A DNA stretch of 5,510 nucleotides from JAFAVZ01 sp036009105. Lineage in GTDB: Bacteria; Acidobacteriota; Thermoanaerobaculia; Gp7-AA8. The notes below the pieces were generated by a model, which saw only the letters and a list, made by a program, of their open reading frames with translations, made no database searches and was not told where the DNA came from. How positions within the stretch are numbered: the first letter of the stretch is position 1; each line of letters opens with the position of its first letter. Shown here piece by piece: positions 1 through 5,510 of this stretch. Location of the stretch: contig DASYMJ010000147.1 in NCBI GenBank assembly GCA_036009105.1, positions 1-5,510 on the forward strand, written 5' to 3'. Both the position numbers and the translations under genes were made by a program.

Positions 1-16
1 TCAGTAGAAACGAACT

Positions 17-44
17 ACCGACCACTGACAACCGATAACCGACA
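17..44. repeat. heptameric tandem repeat, four copies
   Basis: Four head-to-tail 7-bp units are visible: accgacc (17-23), actgaca (24-30), accgata (31-37) and accgaca (38-44). The consensus is ACCGACA, and a partial copy 'act' follows. The array begins immediately after the stop codon of the minus-strand hydrolase gene (TAG on the minus strand, 46-48), so it lies in that gene's 3' untranslated region. Such short heptamer arrays are known in several bacterial groups, for example the STRR sequences of cyanobacteria, and I recall similar ones in environmental GC-rich genomes. No function is evident. The array may extend or recur beyond the left edge. Confidence 0.6.
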
Positions 45-45
45 A

Positions 46-888
46 CTACTCCGGCGGAAACAAAAACTCCAGCACCGTCCTCGCCCGTGCCGCCCAGGCG
101 CGCTCGCTGTGATCCGCGCGGCGGTCCTCGTGGAAGCGGAAGTTGGACTGGTTCCAGCCCTTGGCCAGCAGCCGGTCGCGCAGGGCGCGGGCATCGGTCA
201 GCGCCTCTTTCCCCTCCCGGCCGCCGATGTCGACCCAGATCAGCGGCTTGTCGCCTTGGAACTGGTCGACGAAGCCGAGGATCGCCCGGTTGTCCCACCA
301 GACGGAGGGCGACATCACGGCGGCGCGGCCGAAGACGTCCGGGCGCGTGAGCACGAGGAAGAGCGAGACGAGGCCGCCCAGGGAGGAGCCGCCGATCGCG
401 GTGTGCTCGCGGTCGGCGCGGGTGTGGAAGCGCGCGTCGATCATCGGCTTGAGCTCCTCCACCAGCATCCGTCCGTAGTCCGCCGCCTTCCCCCCGCCCT
501 TCTTCGCCTCGCTCCGCGTCGGCGTGTACTCGTCGATGCGGGCCGTGCCGGCGTGGTCGATGCCGACGATGATCACCGCGTCGGCATCCGCCCCCCCGAT
601 CGCCTCATCGGCCGACTCGGCGAGGTGCCAGTGGTTGCCCGGCACGAACGCCCGCTCCGGATCGAACAGATTCTGGCCGTCCTGCATGTAGAGGACGGGA
701 TAGCGCCGCTCCTCCCGCTCGTCGTAGCCGGGCGGCAGGTAAATGGTCAGGTCGCGGGCGTTGCCGAGGATCTGCGATTCGAAGCCGGGGATCCGCTCCA
801 GGCGGCCGCGGCGGAGGGAGGCGCGGCGATTCTCGCGCCGGAACGTCCGCTGAAACGCGGACCGCAGTGTCTGCGCCATCGATTTCAT
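46..888 (-). CDS. alpha/beta-hydrolase of the Fes / esterase D type (putative esterase family, PF00756-like)
   Basis: A 280-residue putative esterase. The fold is recognisable from the N-terminal beta-strands leading into LTIYLPPGYDE (about 47-57), then RRYPVLYMQDGQNLFD (61-76), the strand AVIIVGIDH (104-112), and the nucleophile elbow G-S-S-L-G with Ser169. The C-terminal DHSERAWAAR carries His260, the expected catalytic histidine. The acid is probably Asp220 in PLIWVDIGG. The family hydrolyses ester bonds, including siderophore esters (Fes, IroE) and S-formylglutathione (esterase D); the substrate here cannot be told. The N-terminus is Arg-rich and not a signal peptide, so the enzyme is likely cytoplasmic. 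ATG at 888 is chosen because upstream codons in the same frame run into the flavin reductase gene and give unconserved Arg-rich sequence; a second ATG at 879 is possible. No clear Shine-Dalgarno is seen. It lies 35 nt behind the flavin reductase on the same strand, probably in one operon. Confidence 0.88.
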   Translation of the reverse strand: MKSMAQTLRSAFQRTFRRENRRASLRRGRLERIPGFESQILGNARDLTIYLPPGYDEREERRYPVLYMQDGQNLFDPERAFVPGNHWHLAESADEAIGGADADAVIIVGIDHAGTARIDEYTPTRSEAKKGGGKAADYGRMLVEELKPMIDARFHTRADREHTAIGGSSLGGLVSLFLVLTRPDVFGRAAVMSPSVWWDNRAILGFVDQFQGDKPLIWVDIGGREGKEALTDARALRDRLLAKGWNQSNFRFHEDRRADHSERAWAARARTVLEFLFPPE

Positions 889-923
889 GTCTGTCCGGGA
901 GGAGAGGTTTGCGAGGTCCAGGC

Positions 924-1391
924 CTAACCGATCTCCCTGTATCCGCTGCGGAAGTAAACGAGCGGTTTTCCTTCCCGGCTGCGGCTGTCCACCACCTCGC
1001 CGATGAAGATGGAGTGATCGCCGCCGGCCAGCTGGTCGTGCACGCGGCATTCGAGCGTCGTCAGCGCGCCGGCGATGAGCGGCACGCCGAGCTCGCCGCG
1101 GTCCACTTCCACGCCGGTGAACTTGTCCTCCGCACGGGAGGCGAAGCGGTTGGAGATGTCGCCCTGACCGGCCTCCAGGATGCTGACGCCGAAGCGCTGC
1201 CCGGCCACGATCGCGTCGTGCGTCTTCGTGCTCTTCTCGATGCACACCAGCACCAGCGGCGGGTGCAGCGAGAGGGACGCGAAGGACGCCACGGTCATGC
1301 CGTACTGCCTGCCGTCATGCTCGGTCGTCACGACGGTCACGCCGCTCGCGAAATGAGACATCGCCAGCTTGAACTGGGCGTCATCGATCAT
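924..1391 (-). CDS. flavin reductase domain protein (HpaC-like, FMN-binding split barrel)
   Basis: A 155-residue single-domain protein, the usual length for the flavin reductase-like family (PF01613). The hallmark segments are all present and in order: MSHFASGVTVVTT (11-23), GMTVASFASLSLHPPLVLVC (31-50), the KSTKTHDAI segment (53-61), FGVSIL (67-72), Q..ISNRFAS (76-85), LECRV (113-117), GDHSIFIGEV (124-133) and a terminal GKPLVYFRSGYREI (141-154). Family members use NAD(P)H to reduce FMN or FAD, often feeding a two-component monooxygenase; others simply bind flavin. No monooxygenase is in the window, so the partner is unknown. ATG at 1391 starts exactly where homology-like sequence begins; the open frame continues 236 codons upstream but is antisense to the DUF4097 gene and is not credible as coding. 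No good Shine-Dalgarno is visible. It is the first gene of a likely two-gene minus-strand unit with the hydrolase. Confidence 0.92.
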   Translation of the reverse strand: MIDDAQFKLAMSHFASGVTVVTTEHDGRQYGMTVASFASLSLHPPLVLVCIEKSTKTHDAIVAGQRFGVSILEAGQGDISNRFASRAEDKFTGVEVDRGELGVPLIAGALTTLECRVHDQLAGGDHSIFIGEVVDSRSREGKPLVYFRSGYREIG

Positions 1392-1457
1392 CGCGGCGGA
1401 GTCTACCGCAAACTTTTGGCCGCTCGCGGCGTATCTGTCCGGCAGGAGGAACGCCCC
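1392..1457. promoter_or_regulatory. divergent intergenic spacer, likely promoter region for both directions
   Basis: This 66-bp gap separates the start codons of the minus-strand flavin reductase and the plus-strand DUF4097 gene, so at least one promoter is expected here or just inside either gene. It holds a small AT-rich patch (around 1409-1417, caaactttt) and the plus-strand ribosome binding site. I could not find a convincing -35/-10 pair on either strand, so the call rests on gene layout only. Confidence 0.4.
1444..1450 (+). promoter_or_regulatory. Shine-Dalgarno AGGAGGA for the DUF4097 gene
   Basis: A full-strength AGGAGGA lies 7 nt before ATG 1458. It fixes the start of the TSGG-repeat protein at 1458, although the same frame is open for 197 codons further upstream (antisense to the flavin reductase). 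Confidence 0.85.
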
Positions 1458-2405
1458 ATGCGCCGATTCGCCCTCGCCACCGCCCTGCTGTTCGCCGCCC
1501 TTTCCGCCACCGCCGCCCAGAACAAAGTCGCCAAGACCTTCGACGTCCCGGACGGCGGCAAGCTCGTGCTCAAGGCCGACGTGGGCGACGTCCGCGTCAC
1601 CACCGGCGGCCGCGGCGTCACGGTGGAGGTCACGACCAGCGGCCGGGAGGAATCGGTCAAGGAGCACCACGTCGCCTTCCGGCAGGAAGGGAGCACCGTC
1701 TACGTCGACGGCGTCTACGACCGCAAGGGCTGGCACTGGTTCGACAACGACAACCTCAAGGTCAAGTACGTCGTCTCCGTGCCGCGGCGCTTCCAGGCCG
1801 ATCTCTTCACCTCCGGCGGCGACATCAACCTGGCCGACCTCGACGGCGAAGTCCTGGCCCGCACCTCCGGCGGCGACATCGAGATCGGCAACACCGGCGG
1901 GAACGTGACGGCGAACACCTCCGGCGGCGACATCCGCATCCACGGCGCGAACGGCGTCCTGAAAGTGGGCACCTCCGGCGGCGACATCGACATCGACAAT
2001 GCGAACGGCCAGCTCGACGCCCGCACCTCCGGCGGCGAGATCGACATCCGCCACGCCGGCGCGAACGTCCTGGCCCGCAGCTCCGGCGGCGGCATCCACA
2101 TCAACGAGGCGTACGGCGCGATCGACGCTTCAACCTCGGGCGGCTCGATCGAAGCGCGCTTCTCGCGCCAGCCGAACGGCGACTCGCGCCTGGTCACCTC
2201 CGGCGGCGGCATCAGCGTGACGCTGGCCGGCAACGTGGCGGCGGACATCGACGCGCACACCTCGGGCGGCGGCATCTCCACCTCCATCCCCATCCAGGTC
2301 CTGGGCAAGCAGAGCGACGAATCGCTGGTCGGCAAGGTGAACGGCGGCGGCCCGAAGCTCTACGTGCGCACCTCGGGCGGGGGGATCTCGTTGAAGCGGA
2401 TGTGA
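1458..2405 (+). CDS. secreted DUF4097-type (putative adhesin family) protein with ten TSGG repeats
   Basis: A 315-residue exported protein. Residues 1-20 form a classical signal peptide (MRR, hydrophobic core, then SATAA), with cleavage likely near residue 19-21 and no lipobox cysteine. Residues 21-117 form a beta-rich N-terminal part. From residue 118 to the end the protein consists of repeats beginning TSGG(D/E/G/S)I at residues 118, 136, 154, 172, 190, 208, 226, 247, 268 and 305. The first six units are exactly 18 residues long, the next two 21, the ninth 37. This regular pattern with G-G-x-I turns fits the DUF4097/DUF4098 beta-solenoid families (PF13349-like), of unknown biochemical role; in Firmicutes a relative, LiaG, sits in an envelope-stress operon. 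Location is probably periplasmic or extracellular. Start set by a perfect AGGAGGA 7 nt upstream. A palindrome follows 6 nt after the stop, which suggests a single-gene transcript. The name 'adhesin' is a family label, not evidence of adhesion. Confidence 0.88.
   Translation: MRRFALATALLFAALSATAAQNKVAKTFDVPDGGKLVLKADVGDVRVTTGGRGVTVEVTTSGREESVKEHHVAFRQEGSTVYVDGVYDRKGWHWFDNDNLKVKYVVSVPRRFQADLFTSGGDINLADLDGEVLARTSGGDIEIGNTGGNVTANTSGGDIRIHGANGVLKVGTSGGDIDIDNANGQLDARTSGGEIDIRHAGANVLARSSGGGIHINEAYGAIDASTSGGSIEARFSRQPNGDSRLVTSGGGISVTLAGNVAADIDAHTSGGGISTSIPIQVLGKQSDESLVGKVNGGGPKLYVRTSGGGISLKRM
1809..2402 (+). repeat. 54-bp intragenic tandem repeat (TSGG units)
   Basis: Repeat units start at 1809, 1863, 1917, 1971, 2025, 2079, 2133, 2196, 2259 and 2370. 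The first six are spaced exactly 54 bp apart. An 18-nt core, acctccggcggcgacatc, is identical in the first four units (1809, 1863, 1917, 1971) and differs by one base in the fifth. Units 7, 9 and 10 use acctcg instead of acctcc. The rest of each unit has diverged. This suggests growth by duplication in the 5' part of the array, although shared codon preference can also contribute. Confidence 0.85.
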
Positions 2406-2410
2406 CTCGC

Positions 2411-2513
2411 GCTGTCATCCTGAGCCCCGAAGAGGGCGAACGGATCCGTACCGATCTCGCCCGGCGCCTGAAGGTGGGGATCCTTCGGCCTCTGCGGGCC
2501 TCAGGATAACACC
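2411..2513. repeat. long imperfect intergenic palindrome (REP/MITE-like, possible bidirectional terminator)
   Basis: The left arm 2411-2447 and right arm 2478-2513 are reverse complements at 31 of 36 aligned positions with one single-base bulge, around a 30-nt loop (2448-2477). The outer ends read GTCATCCTGAG (2414-2424) and CTCAGGATAAC (2500-2510); the inner ends are both GGATCC. Elements with GTCATCCTGAG...CTCAGGATGAC ends and GGATC inside are, to my recollection, dispersed in many environmental bacterial genomes. It starts 6 nt after the DUF4097 stop. In RNA it would fold into a strong hairpin that could end or stabilise that transcript, but no U-tract follows it. Confidence 0.75.
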
Positions 2514-2646
2514 GGTACAATCCCGCCGCCTCCCCTTCCTCCTCATCGGCCTCGCCTTCCGGGCGGCCGGTTTCTTTCGAGCTCGGCCTGCACCCGGAGG
2601 GATTGACCGGCATCTTCTCCTAAACTCTGCGGCTGAGGAGCCGTAT
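2514..2646 (+). promoter_or_regulatory. leader region of the exporter operon with a candidate -10 box
   Basis: This 133-bp stretch between the palindrome and the fusion protein start holds no gene I can support. TACAAT at 2516-2521 resembles a sigma70 -10 hexamer (5 of 6), just outside the palindrome's right arm. No good -35 element lies 16-18 nt upstream (the sequence there is the palindrome arm). If real, it gives a 5' leader of roughly 120 nt. A pyrimidine-rich run (2529-2548) is followed by a short open frame without a start codon. Confidence 0.3.
2635..2640 (+). promoter_or_regulatory. Shine-Dalgarno GAGGAG for the membrane fusion protein
   Basis: GAGGAG lies 6 nt upstream of ATG 2647. 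Good spacing and strength support that start, which also places the single N-terminal membrane anchor right at the beginning of the protein. Confidence 0.75.
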
Positions 2647-3879
2647 ATGCCGCTCGTGAAGAAAAAACTCATCATCACTGTCATTGTCGTCGCCGTGCTG
2701 GTGGCCATCGTCGGGACGTCGGTCGCGGCGAAGAAGCGCGACGGCAACCTGACCGAGGTCACCGTGGCGAAAGCGGAGCGGGCGGACCTCACCAGCAAGG
2801 TCACGGCGAGCGGCCGCATCGAGGCCCAGCGCAAGGTCGATCTCTCCTCCCACGTCATGGGGCAGATCGTGAACCTCGCCGTGCGCGAGGGCGATACGGT
2901 GAAGAAGGGCGACTTCCTGCTGCAGGTCGATAAGACCCAGCTCGCCGCGAACACTGCCAGCTCCGCGGCCGCCGTGCAGGCGCTGCTCTCCGACCGCGAC
3001 GCCGCGCGCGCGAACCTGACCGAGGCGCAGCGCAACTACGACCGCGCGCAGAAGAACTACGCCGAGAAGATCATCCCCGAGGCGGAGATCGATCGCGCGC
3101 GTGCGGCGATCGGCGCCGCCACGGCGAACGTGGCCGCGGCCGAGCGCCGCATCGAGCAGGCCAAGGCCAGCCTGCAGGGGGCGCAGGACAGCCTGTCCAA
3201 GACGACCATCCATGCGCCGATGGCCGGCATCGTCACCCGGCTGCCGGTCGAGGAAGGCGAAGTCGCCGTCATCGGCACGATGAACAACCCCGGCACGGTG
3301 CTGCTCACCATCAGCGACATGAGCGTGGTCGAGGCGGTGATCGAAGTGGACGAGACGGACATGCCGGCGGTGAAGCTGGGGCAGAAGGCAAAGGTCACCA
3401 TCGACGCGTATCCGAACCGGACCTTCGACGGCGTAGTGACCGAGGCCGGCTCCAGCCCGATCAGCCGCACGGGCGTGACCAGCGGCAACGAGGCGATCAA
3501 GTTCGAGGTGAAGATCCAGGTCCTCAATCCGCCGGACGGCGTGCGCCCCGGATTCTCCTGCGCGGCCGACATCATCACCGGCTCGCGGCCGAAGGCGCTG
3601 GCCATCCCCATCCAGGCGCTCGTGGTGCGCGAGAAGGAAGGGACGAAGAAAGAAGAGGAAGGCGTCTACGCGCTGGACAAGGAGCTGAAGGTGAAGTTCG
3701 TCCCGGTCACGACCGGCATCACGGGCGAGACGCAGATCGAGCTGGCCAGCGGCCTGGCGGAAGGGACGCAGATCGTGACCGGCCCCTTCCGCGCGCTGCG
3801 CGAGATCAAGGACGGGCAGAAGGTGCGCATCGCCAGGGAGAAGACGAAGGAAGAGAAGGAGAAAGAGGCGAAGGGTTGA
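2647..3879 (+). CDS. membrane fusion protein of an ABC exporter (MacA/HlyD-like, RND-type periplasmic adaptor family)
   Basis: A 410-residue periplasmic adaptor. Residues 1-6 are basic and 8-28 form one hydrophobic anchor, so the rest lies in the periplasm. Domains in order: first half of the barrel-sandwich (lipoyl-like) domain, about 54-95, with GQIVNLAVREGDTVKKGD; a long alpha-helical hairpin, about 96-183, rich in Ala, Arg, Glu and Gln; the second lipoyl half with TTIHAPMAGIV (186-196) and EEGEVAVIG; a beta-barrel, about 227-300; then PGFSCAADI (301-309) and a membrane-proximal domain to about 398. The family bridges an inner-membrane transporter to an outer-membrane TolC-type channel and, in MacA, stimulates the ATPase. 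Two charged stretches are notable: REKEGTKKEEEG (328-339) and the Lys/Glu C-terminal tail (398-410). The first permease starts 1 nt after its stop, so the two are surely co-transcribed. The hairpin suggests a tripartite pump rather than a Gram-positive system. The exported substrate cannot be read from the sequence. Confidence 0.93.
   Translation: MPLVKKKLIITVIVVAVLVAIVGTSVAAKKRDGNLTEVTVAKAERADLTSKVTASGRIEAQRKVDLSSHVMGQIVNLAVREGDTVKKGDFLLQVDKTQLAANTASSAAAVQALLSDRDAARANLTEAQRNYDRAQKNYAEKIIPEAEIDRARAAIGAATANVAAAERRIEQAKASLQGAQDSLSKTTIHAPMAGIVTRLPVEEGEVAVIGTMNNPGTVLLTISDMSVVEAVIEVDETDMPAVKLGQKAKVTIDAYPNRTFDGVVTEAGSSPISRTGVTSGNEAIKFEVKIQVLNPPDGVRPGFSCAADIITGSRPKALAIPIQALVVREKEGTKKEEEGVYALDKELKVKFVPVTTGITGETQIELASGLAEGTQIVTGPFRALREIKDGQKVRIAREKTKEEKEKEAKG
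3865..3875 (+). promoter_or_regulatory. purine-rich translation initiation region of the first permease, inside the adaptor gene
   Basis: GAGG (3865-3868) and AAGGG (3871-3875) lie in the last codons of the fusion protein gene, 12 and 5 nt before ATG 3881. With the adaptor stop TGA at 3877-3879 this arrangement favours translational coupling. It is part of a longer purine-rich run from about 3836. Confidence 0.5.
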
Positions 3880-3880
3880 C

Positions 3881-5092
3881 ATGGAAACGCTTCGCATCGC
3901 AGCCGAGGCGCTGCGCCGCCATCTCCTGCGCAGCTTCCTGACCCTGCTCGGCGTGATCATCGGGGTGATGACGGTGGTGGCCGTCGTCTCGGTGATCTCC
4001 GGCCTGAACAACTACGTCACGACACAGCTCTTCACCCTCAGCCCGGACGTCTTCATCGCCACGCAGTTCGGCATCATCACCAGCCAGGAGGAGTTCCTCG
4101 AGGCGGTCAAGCGCAAGCGGCTGGAGATGGGCGACCTCCGCGCCATCCGCGAGCACTGCCGGACGTGCGGCACGGTCAGCGCGCAGATCAACGACCGGAT
4201 GAGCGTGCGCCGCAACGGGCGGCAGCTGGGCGGCGTGACGGTGTTCGGCGGCTCGGCGAATCTGGCCGACACGAAGAACGTGGACATCGATGCAGGCCGC
4301 TTCTTCACCGCCTCGGAAGATGCGCACGGCGCGGCGGTGGCGGTGATCGGCACCGACATCCGCGACGAGCTGTTCGGCCGGCTCGATCCGATCGGCCGCT
4401 CGTTCAAGGCGAACGGCTTCAACCTGGTGGTGATCGGCGTGCTGAAGAAGCAGGGCTCCGTCCTGGGACAGAACCAGGACAACCAGCTGTACATCCCGCT
4501 CACCACGTTCGCCAAGAACTTCGGCGCGCGGCGGAGCATCGGCATCGGCATCCGGCCGCTGAAAGGGATCGGCGGGATGAACGAGTGCATGGACGAGGTG
4601 CGGGTGATCCTGCGCAGCCGCCGGCACACCGCGTTCCGGGCCAAGGATCCGTTCTCGTTCGTGACGGCGGAGGCGTTTCAGGCGGTGTGGCGGAGCATCT
4701 CGGCCAGCTCGTTCGCGCTGATGACGTTCATCTCCGGCATCTCGCTGGTGGTGGGCGGCATCGTGATCACGAACATCATGCTCGTCTCGGTGATCGAGCG
4801 GACGCGCGAGATCGGCATCCGCCGCGCGATCGGCGCGCGCAGGGGGGACATCCTCCGGCAGTTCCTCACCGAGGCCGCGCTGCTCTCGTTCATCGGAGGG
4901 CTGCTCGGCGTCCTGCTGGGATTCATCATCAGCAAGGTGATCTCGACCGTGGCGCCGCTGCCGACGCTCGTGACGCCCTCGCTCATCATCAGCGGCTTGA
5001 GCATCGCCGTGATCACCGGCCTGGTGGCCGGCGTGTTCCCGGCGGTGAAGGCGGCCAAGCTGCCGCCGGTGGAGGCGTTGCGCTATGAATAG
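3881..5092 (+). CDS. MacB-like ABC transporter permease, no ATPase domain (first of two)
   Basis: A 403-residue inner-membrane permease of the MacB/FtsX superfamily. It has an N-terminal amphipathic basic helix (2-18), TM1 (19-41, with LLGVIIGVMTVVAV), and a large periplasmic MacB-type core domain (about 42-275). TM2 (277-302) is followed by the cytoplasmic ERTREIGIRRAIGARRGDIL segment (306-325), which in this family contacts the nucleotide-binding domain. TM3 (about 331-355), TM4 (about 367-388) and the typical ending PAVKAAKLPPVEALRYE (387-403) follow. E. coli MacB carries its ATPase domain N-terminally; here translation begins directly at the permease part, with no Walker A or signature motif, so a separate ATPase subunit is needed. 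The periplasmic domain contains a CRTC motif (Cys93, Cys96), possibly a disulfide. ATG 3881 directly follows the adaptor stop; a second permease starts 8 nt after its own stop. Such MacB-like complexes export peptides, macrolides, lipoprotein-like molecules or toxins in different bacteria; the substrate here is unknown. Confidence 0.93.
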   Translation: METLRIAAEALRRHLLRSFLTLLGVIIGVMTVVAVVSVISGLNNYVTTQLFTLSPDVFIATQFGIITSQEEFLEAVKRKRLEMGDLRAIREHCRTCGTVSAQINDRMSVRRNGRQLGGVTVFGGSANLADTKNVDIDAGRFFTASEDAHGAAVAVIGTDIRDELFGRLDPIGRSFKANGFNLVVIGVLKKQGSVLGQNQDNQLYIPLTTFAKNFGARRSIGIGIRPLKGIGGMNECMDEVRVILRSRRHTAFRAKDPFSFVTAEAFQAVWRSISASSFALMTFISGISLVVGGIVITNIMLVSVIERTREIGIRRAIGARRGDILRQFLTEAALLSFIGGLLGVLLGFIISKVISTVAPLPTLVTPSLIISGLSIAVITGLVAGVFPAVKAAKLPPVEALRYE

Positions 5093-5100
5093 GCTTCCTC

Positions 5101-5510
5101 ATGCATAGGCTGCTCGAGAACCTCCGCTTCGCCTTCACCGCCATCCGCGGACACAAGCTCCGCTCGGTGCTGACCATCCTCGGCATCGTGATCGGCGTGG
5201 CGACGGTGATCGCCATGGTCTCGCTGATCGTCGGCTTCAACAACAGCGTGACCTCGAGCTTCCAGTCGTTCGGCGCGACGCTGGTGCAGTTCCAGAAGTT
5301 CGATCCCCGCTTCGGGCCCGGCCAGCGCAGCGACGAGGAGCGCAACCGCAAGAACCTCACCTACGACGACGCGCTGGCCATGAAGCGTCTCTGCCCCTCC
5401 ATGGCCGCCGTCTCGCCGGAGCGCTACTGGTTCGCCGACGGCGGCGCCGCGCCGACCATCACCTTCAACGGCACGGAGGCCACGCCCGATACGGTCGGCG
5501 GCGTGACGGA
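5101..5510 (+). CDS. second MacB-like ABC transporter permease, 3' end beyond the window (partial)
   Basis: An open frame from ATG 5101 to the window edge gives 136 codons with no stop. The N-terminus matches the first permease in layout: an amphipathic start (LRFAFTAIRGHKLRSVLT, residues 8-25), TM1 (about 23-45, TILGIVIGVATVIAMVSLIV), then the beginning of a periplasmic core domain. Shared positions with the first permease include LRS.LT.LG..IGV.TV, G.NN.VT and a cysteine (Cys98 here, Cys93 there). It also begins directly with the permease part, with no ATPase domain. It starts 8 nt after the first permease stop, so it is in the same operon, and the two may form a heterodimer. No strong Shine-Dalgarno stands just before the ATG; GGAGG at 5070-5074 is too distant, so translation may depend on reinitiation. 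The frame must be completed from sequence to the right. Confidence 0.88.
   Translation, partial: MHRLLENLRFAFTAIRGHKLRSVLTILGIVIGVATVIAMVSLIVGFNNSVTSSFQSFGATLVQFQKFDPRFGPGQRSDEERNRKNLTYDDALAMKRLCPSMAAVSPERYWFADGGAAPTITFNGTEATPDTVGGVT

Noticed and set aside
889..1245. N-terminal extension of the hydrolase by 119 codons
   Set aside because: It overlaps the flavin reductase gene in another frame, is Arg-rich and low in complexity, and lacks family features; the esterase fold begins after ATG 888.
867..1457. Plus-strand frame open for 197 codons upstream of the DUF4097 start
   Set aside because: It is antisense to the flavin reductase. The signal peptide and the AGGAGGA site both place the start at 1458.
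1392..2099. Minus-strand frame open for 236 codons upstream of the flavin reductase, giving DVAAGGA-like repeats
   Set aside because: It is the antisense of the TSGG repeats; GC-rich repeat sequence of fixed period has no stops in several frames. The flavin reductase family starts at the chosen ATG and the translated extension looks like no protein family.
1715..2335. 206-codon minus-strand frame with SPPEV repeats
   Set aside because: The repeat is simply the reverse complement of the TSGG units in another frame; there is no ribosome site and the sense gene is clear.
2510..2623. Short plus-strand open frame ending ...HPEGLTGIFS, which resembles a protein C-terminus
   Set aside because: It is bounded upstream by a TAA at 2507-2509, has no ATG or GTG start, and is only 37 codons; a decayed gene remnant cannot be excluded but is not supported.
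2603..2626. TTGACC (2603) and TAAACT (2621) as a -35/-10 pair before the adaptor gene
   Set aside because: The spacer is only 12 nt, too short for a sigma70 promoter.
2620..4011. 463-codon minus-strand open frame opposite the adaptor gene
   Set aside because: It is a shadow of the well-supported adaptor, with Arg/Asp/His-rich composition typical of antisense GC-rich coding DNA.
4165..5088. 307-codon plus-strand frame inside the first permease
   Set aside because: It is a frame-shifted shadow, rich in Arg, His and Gly, overlapping a clear MacB-type permease.

Overview
The window is GC-rich (about two thirds G+C by eye) and bacterial, with gene-dense coding and two divergently read groups. 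It looks like a Gram-negative soil or environmental bacterium, most likely an Acidobacteriota member or a similar GC-rich phylum. This rests on four things: the style of the membrane fusion protein and MacB-type permeases, the TSGG-repeat DUF4097 protein, a long intergenic palindrome with GTCATCCTGAG / CTCAGGATAAC ends, and a heptameric tandem repeat next to a stop codon. The taxonomic guess is inference and of moderate strength only.

Left part (minus strand, positions 1391 down to 46): a small flavin reductase-domain protein (155 aa) is followed 35 nt later by a cytoplasmic alpha/beta-hydrolase of the Fes/esterase D type (280 aa). They probably share one transcript. Just beyond the hydrolase stop codon lie four copies of a 7-bp tandem repeat.

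Middle (plus strand, 1458 to 2405): a secreted or periplasmic DUF4097-type protein of 315 aa reads away from the flavin reductase across a 66-bp divergent spacer. Its C-terminal two thirds is built of ten TSGG-(D/G/S/E)-I repeats. The first six have an exact 18-residue (54-bp) period, as expected of a right-handed beta-solenoid. Downstream is a roughly 103-bp imperfect palindrome (2411-2513), then the leader of the next operon.

Right part (plus strand, 2647 to the window end): the start of an ABC exporter operon. It holds a MacA/HlyD-like membrane fusion protein (410 aa), a MacB-like permease without an ATPase domain (403 aa, 1 nt after the previous stop), and the first 136 codons of a second, paralogous permease 8 nt further on, cut by the window edge. 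Together they would form a tripartite or MacAB-like transport machine spanning inner membrane and periplasm. The nucleotide-binding subunit and any TolC-like outer-membrane partner are not in the window.

I see no CRISPR, rRNA, tRNA, transposase or phage gene. Nothing clearly amounts to a new system. The most curious elements are the repeat structures and the ATPase-less tandem permease layout.
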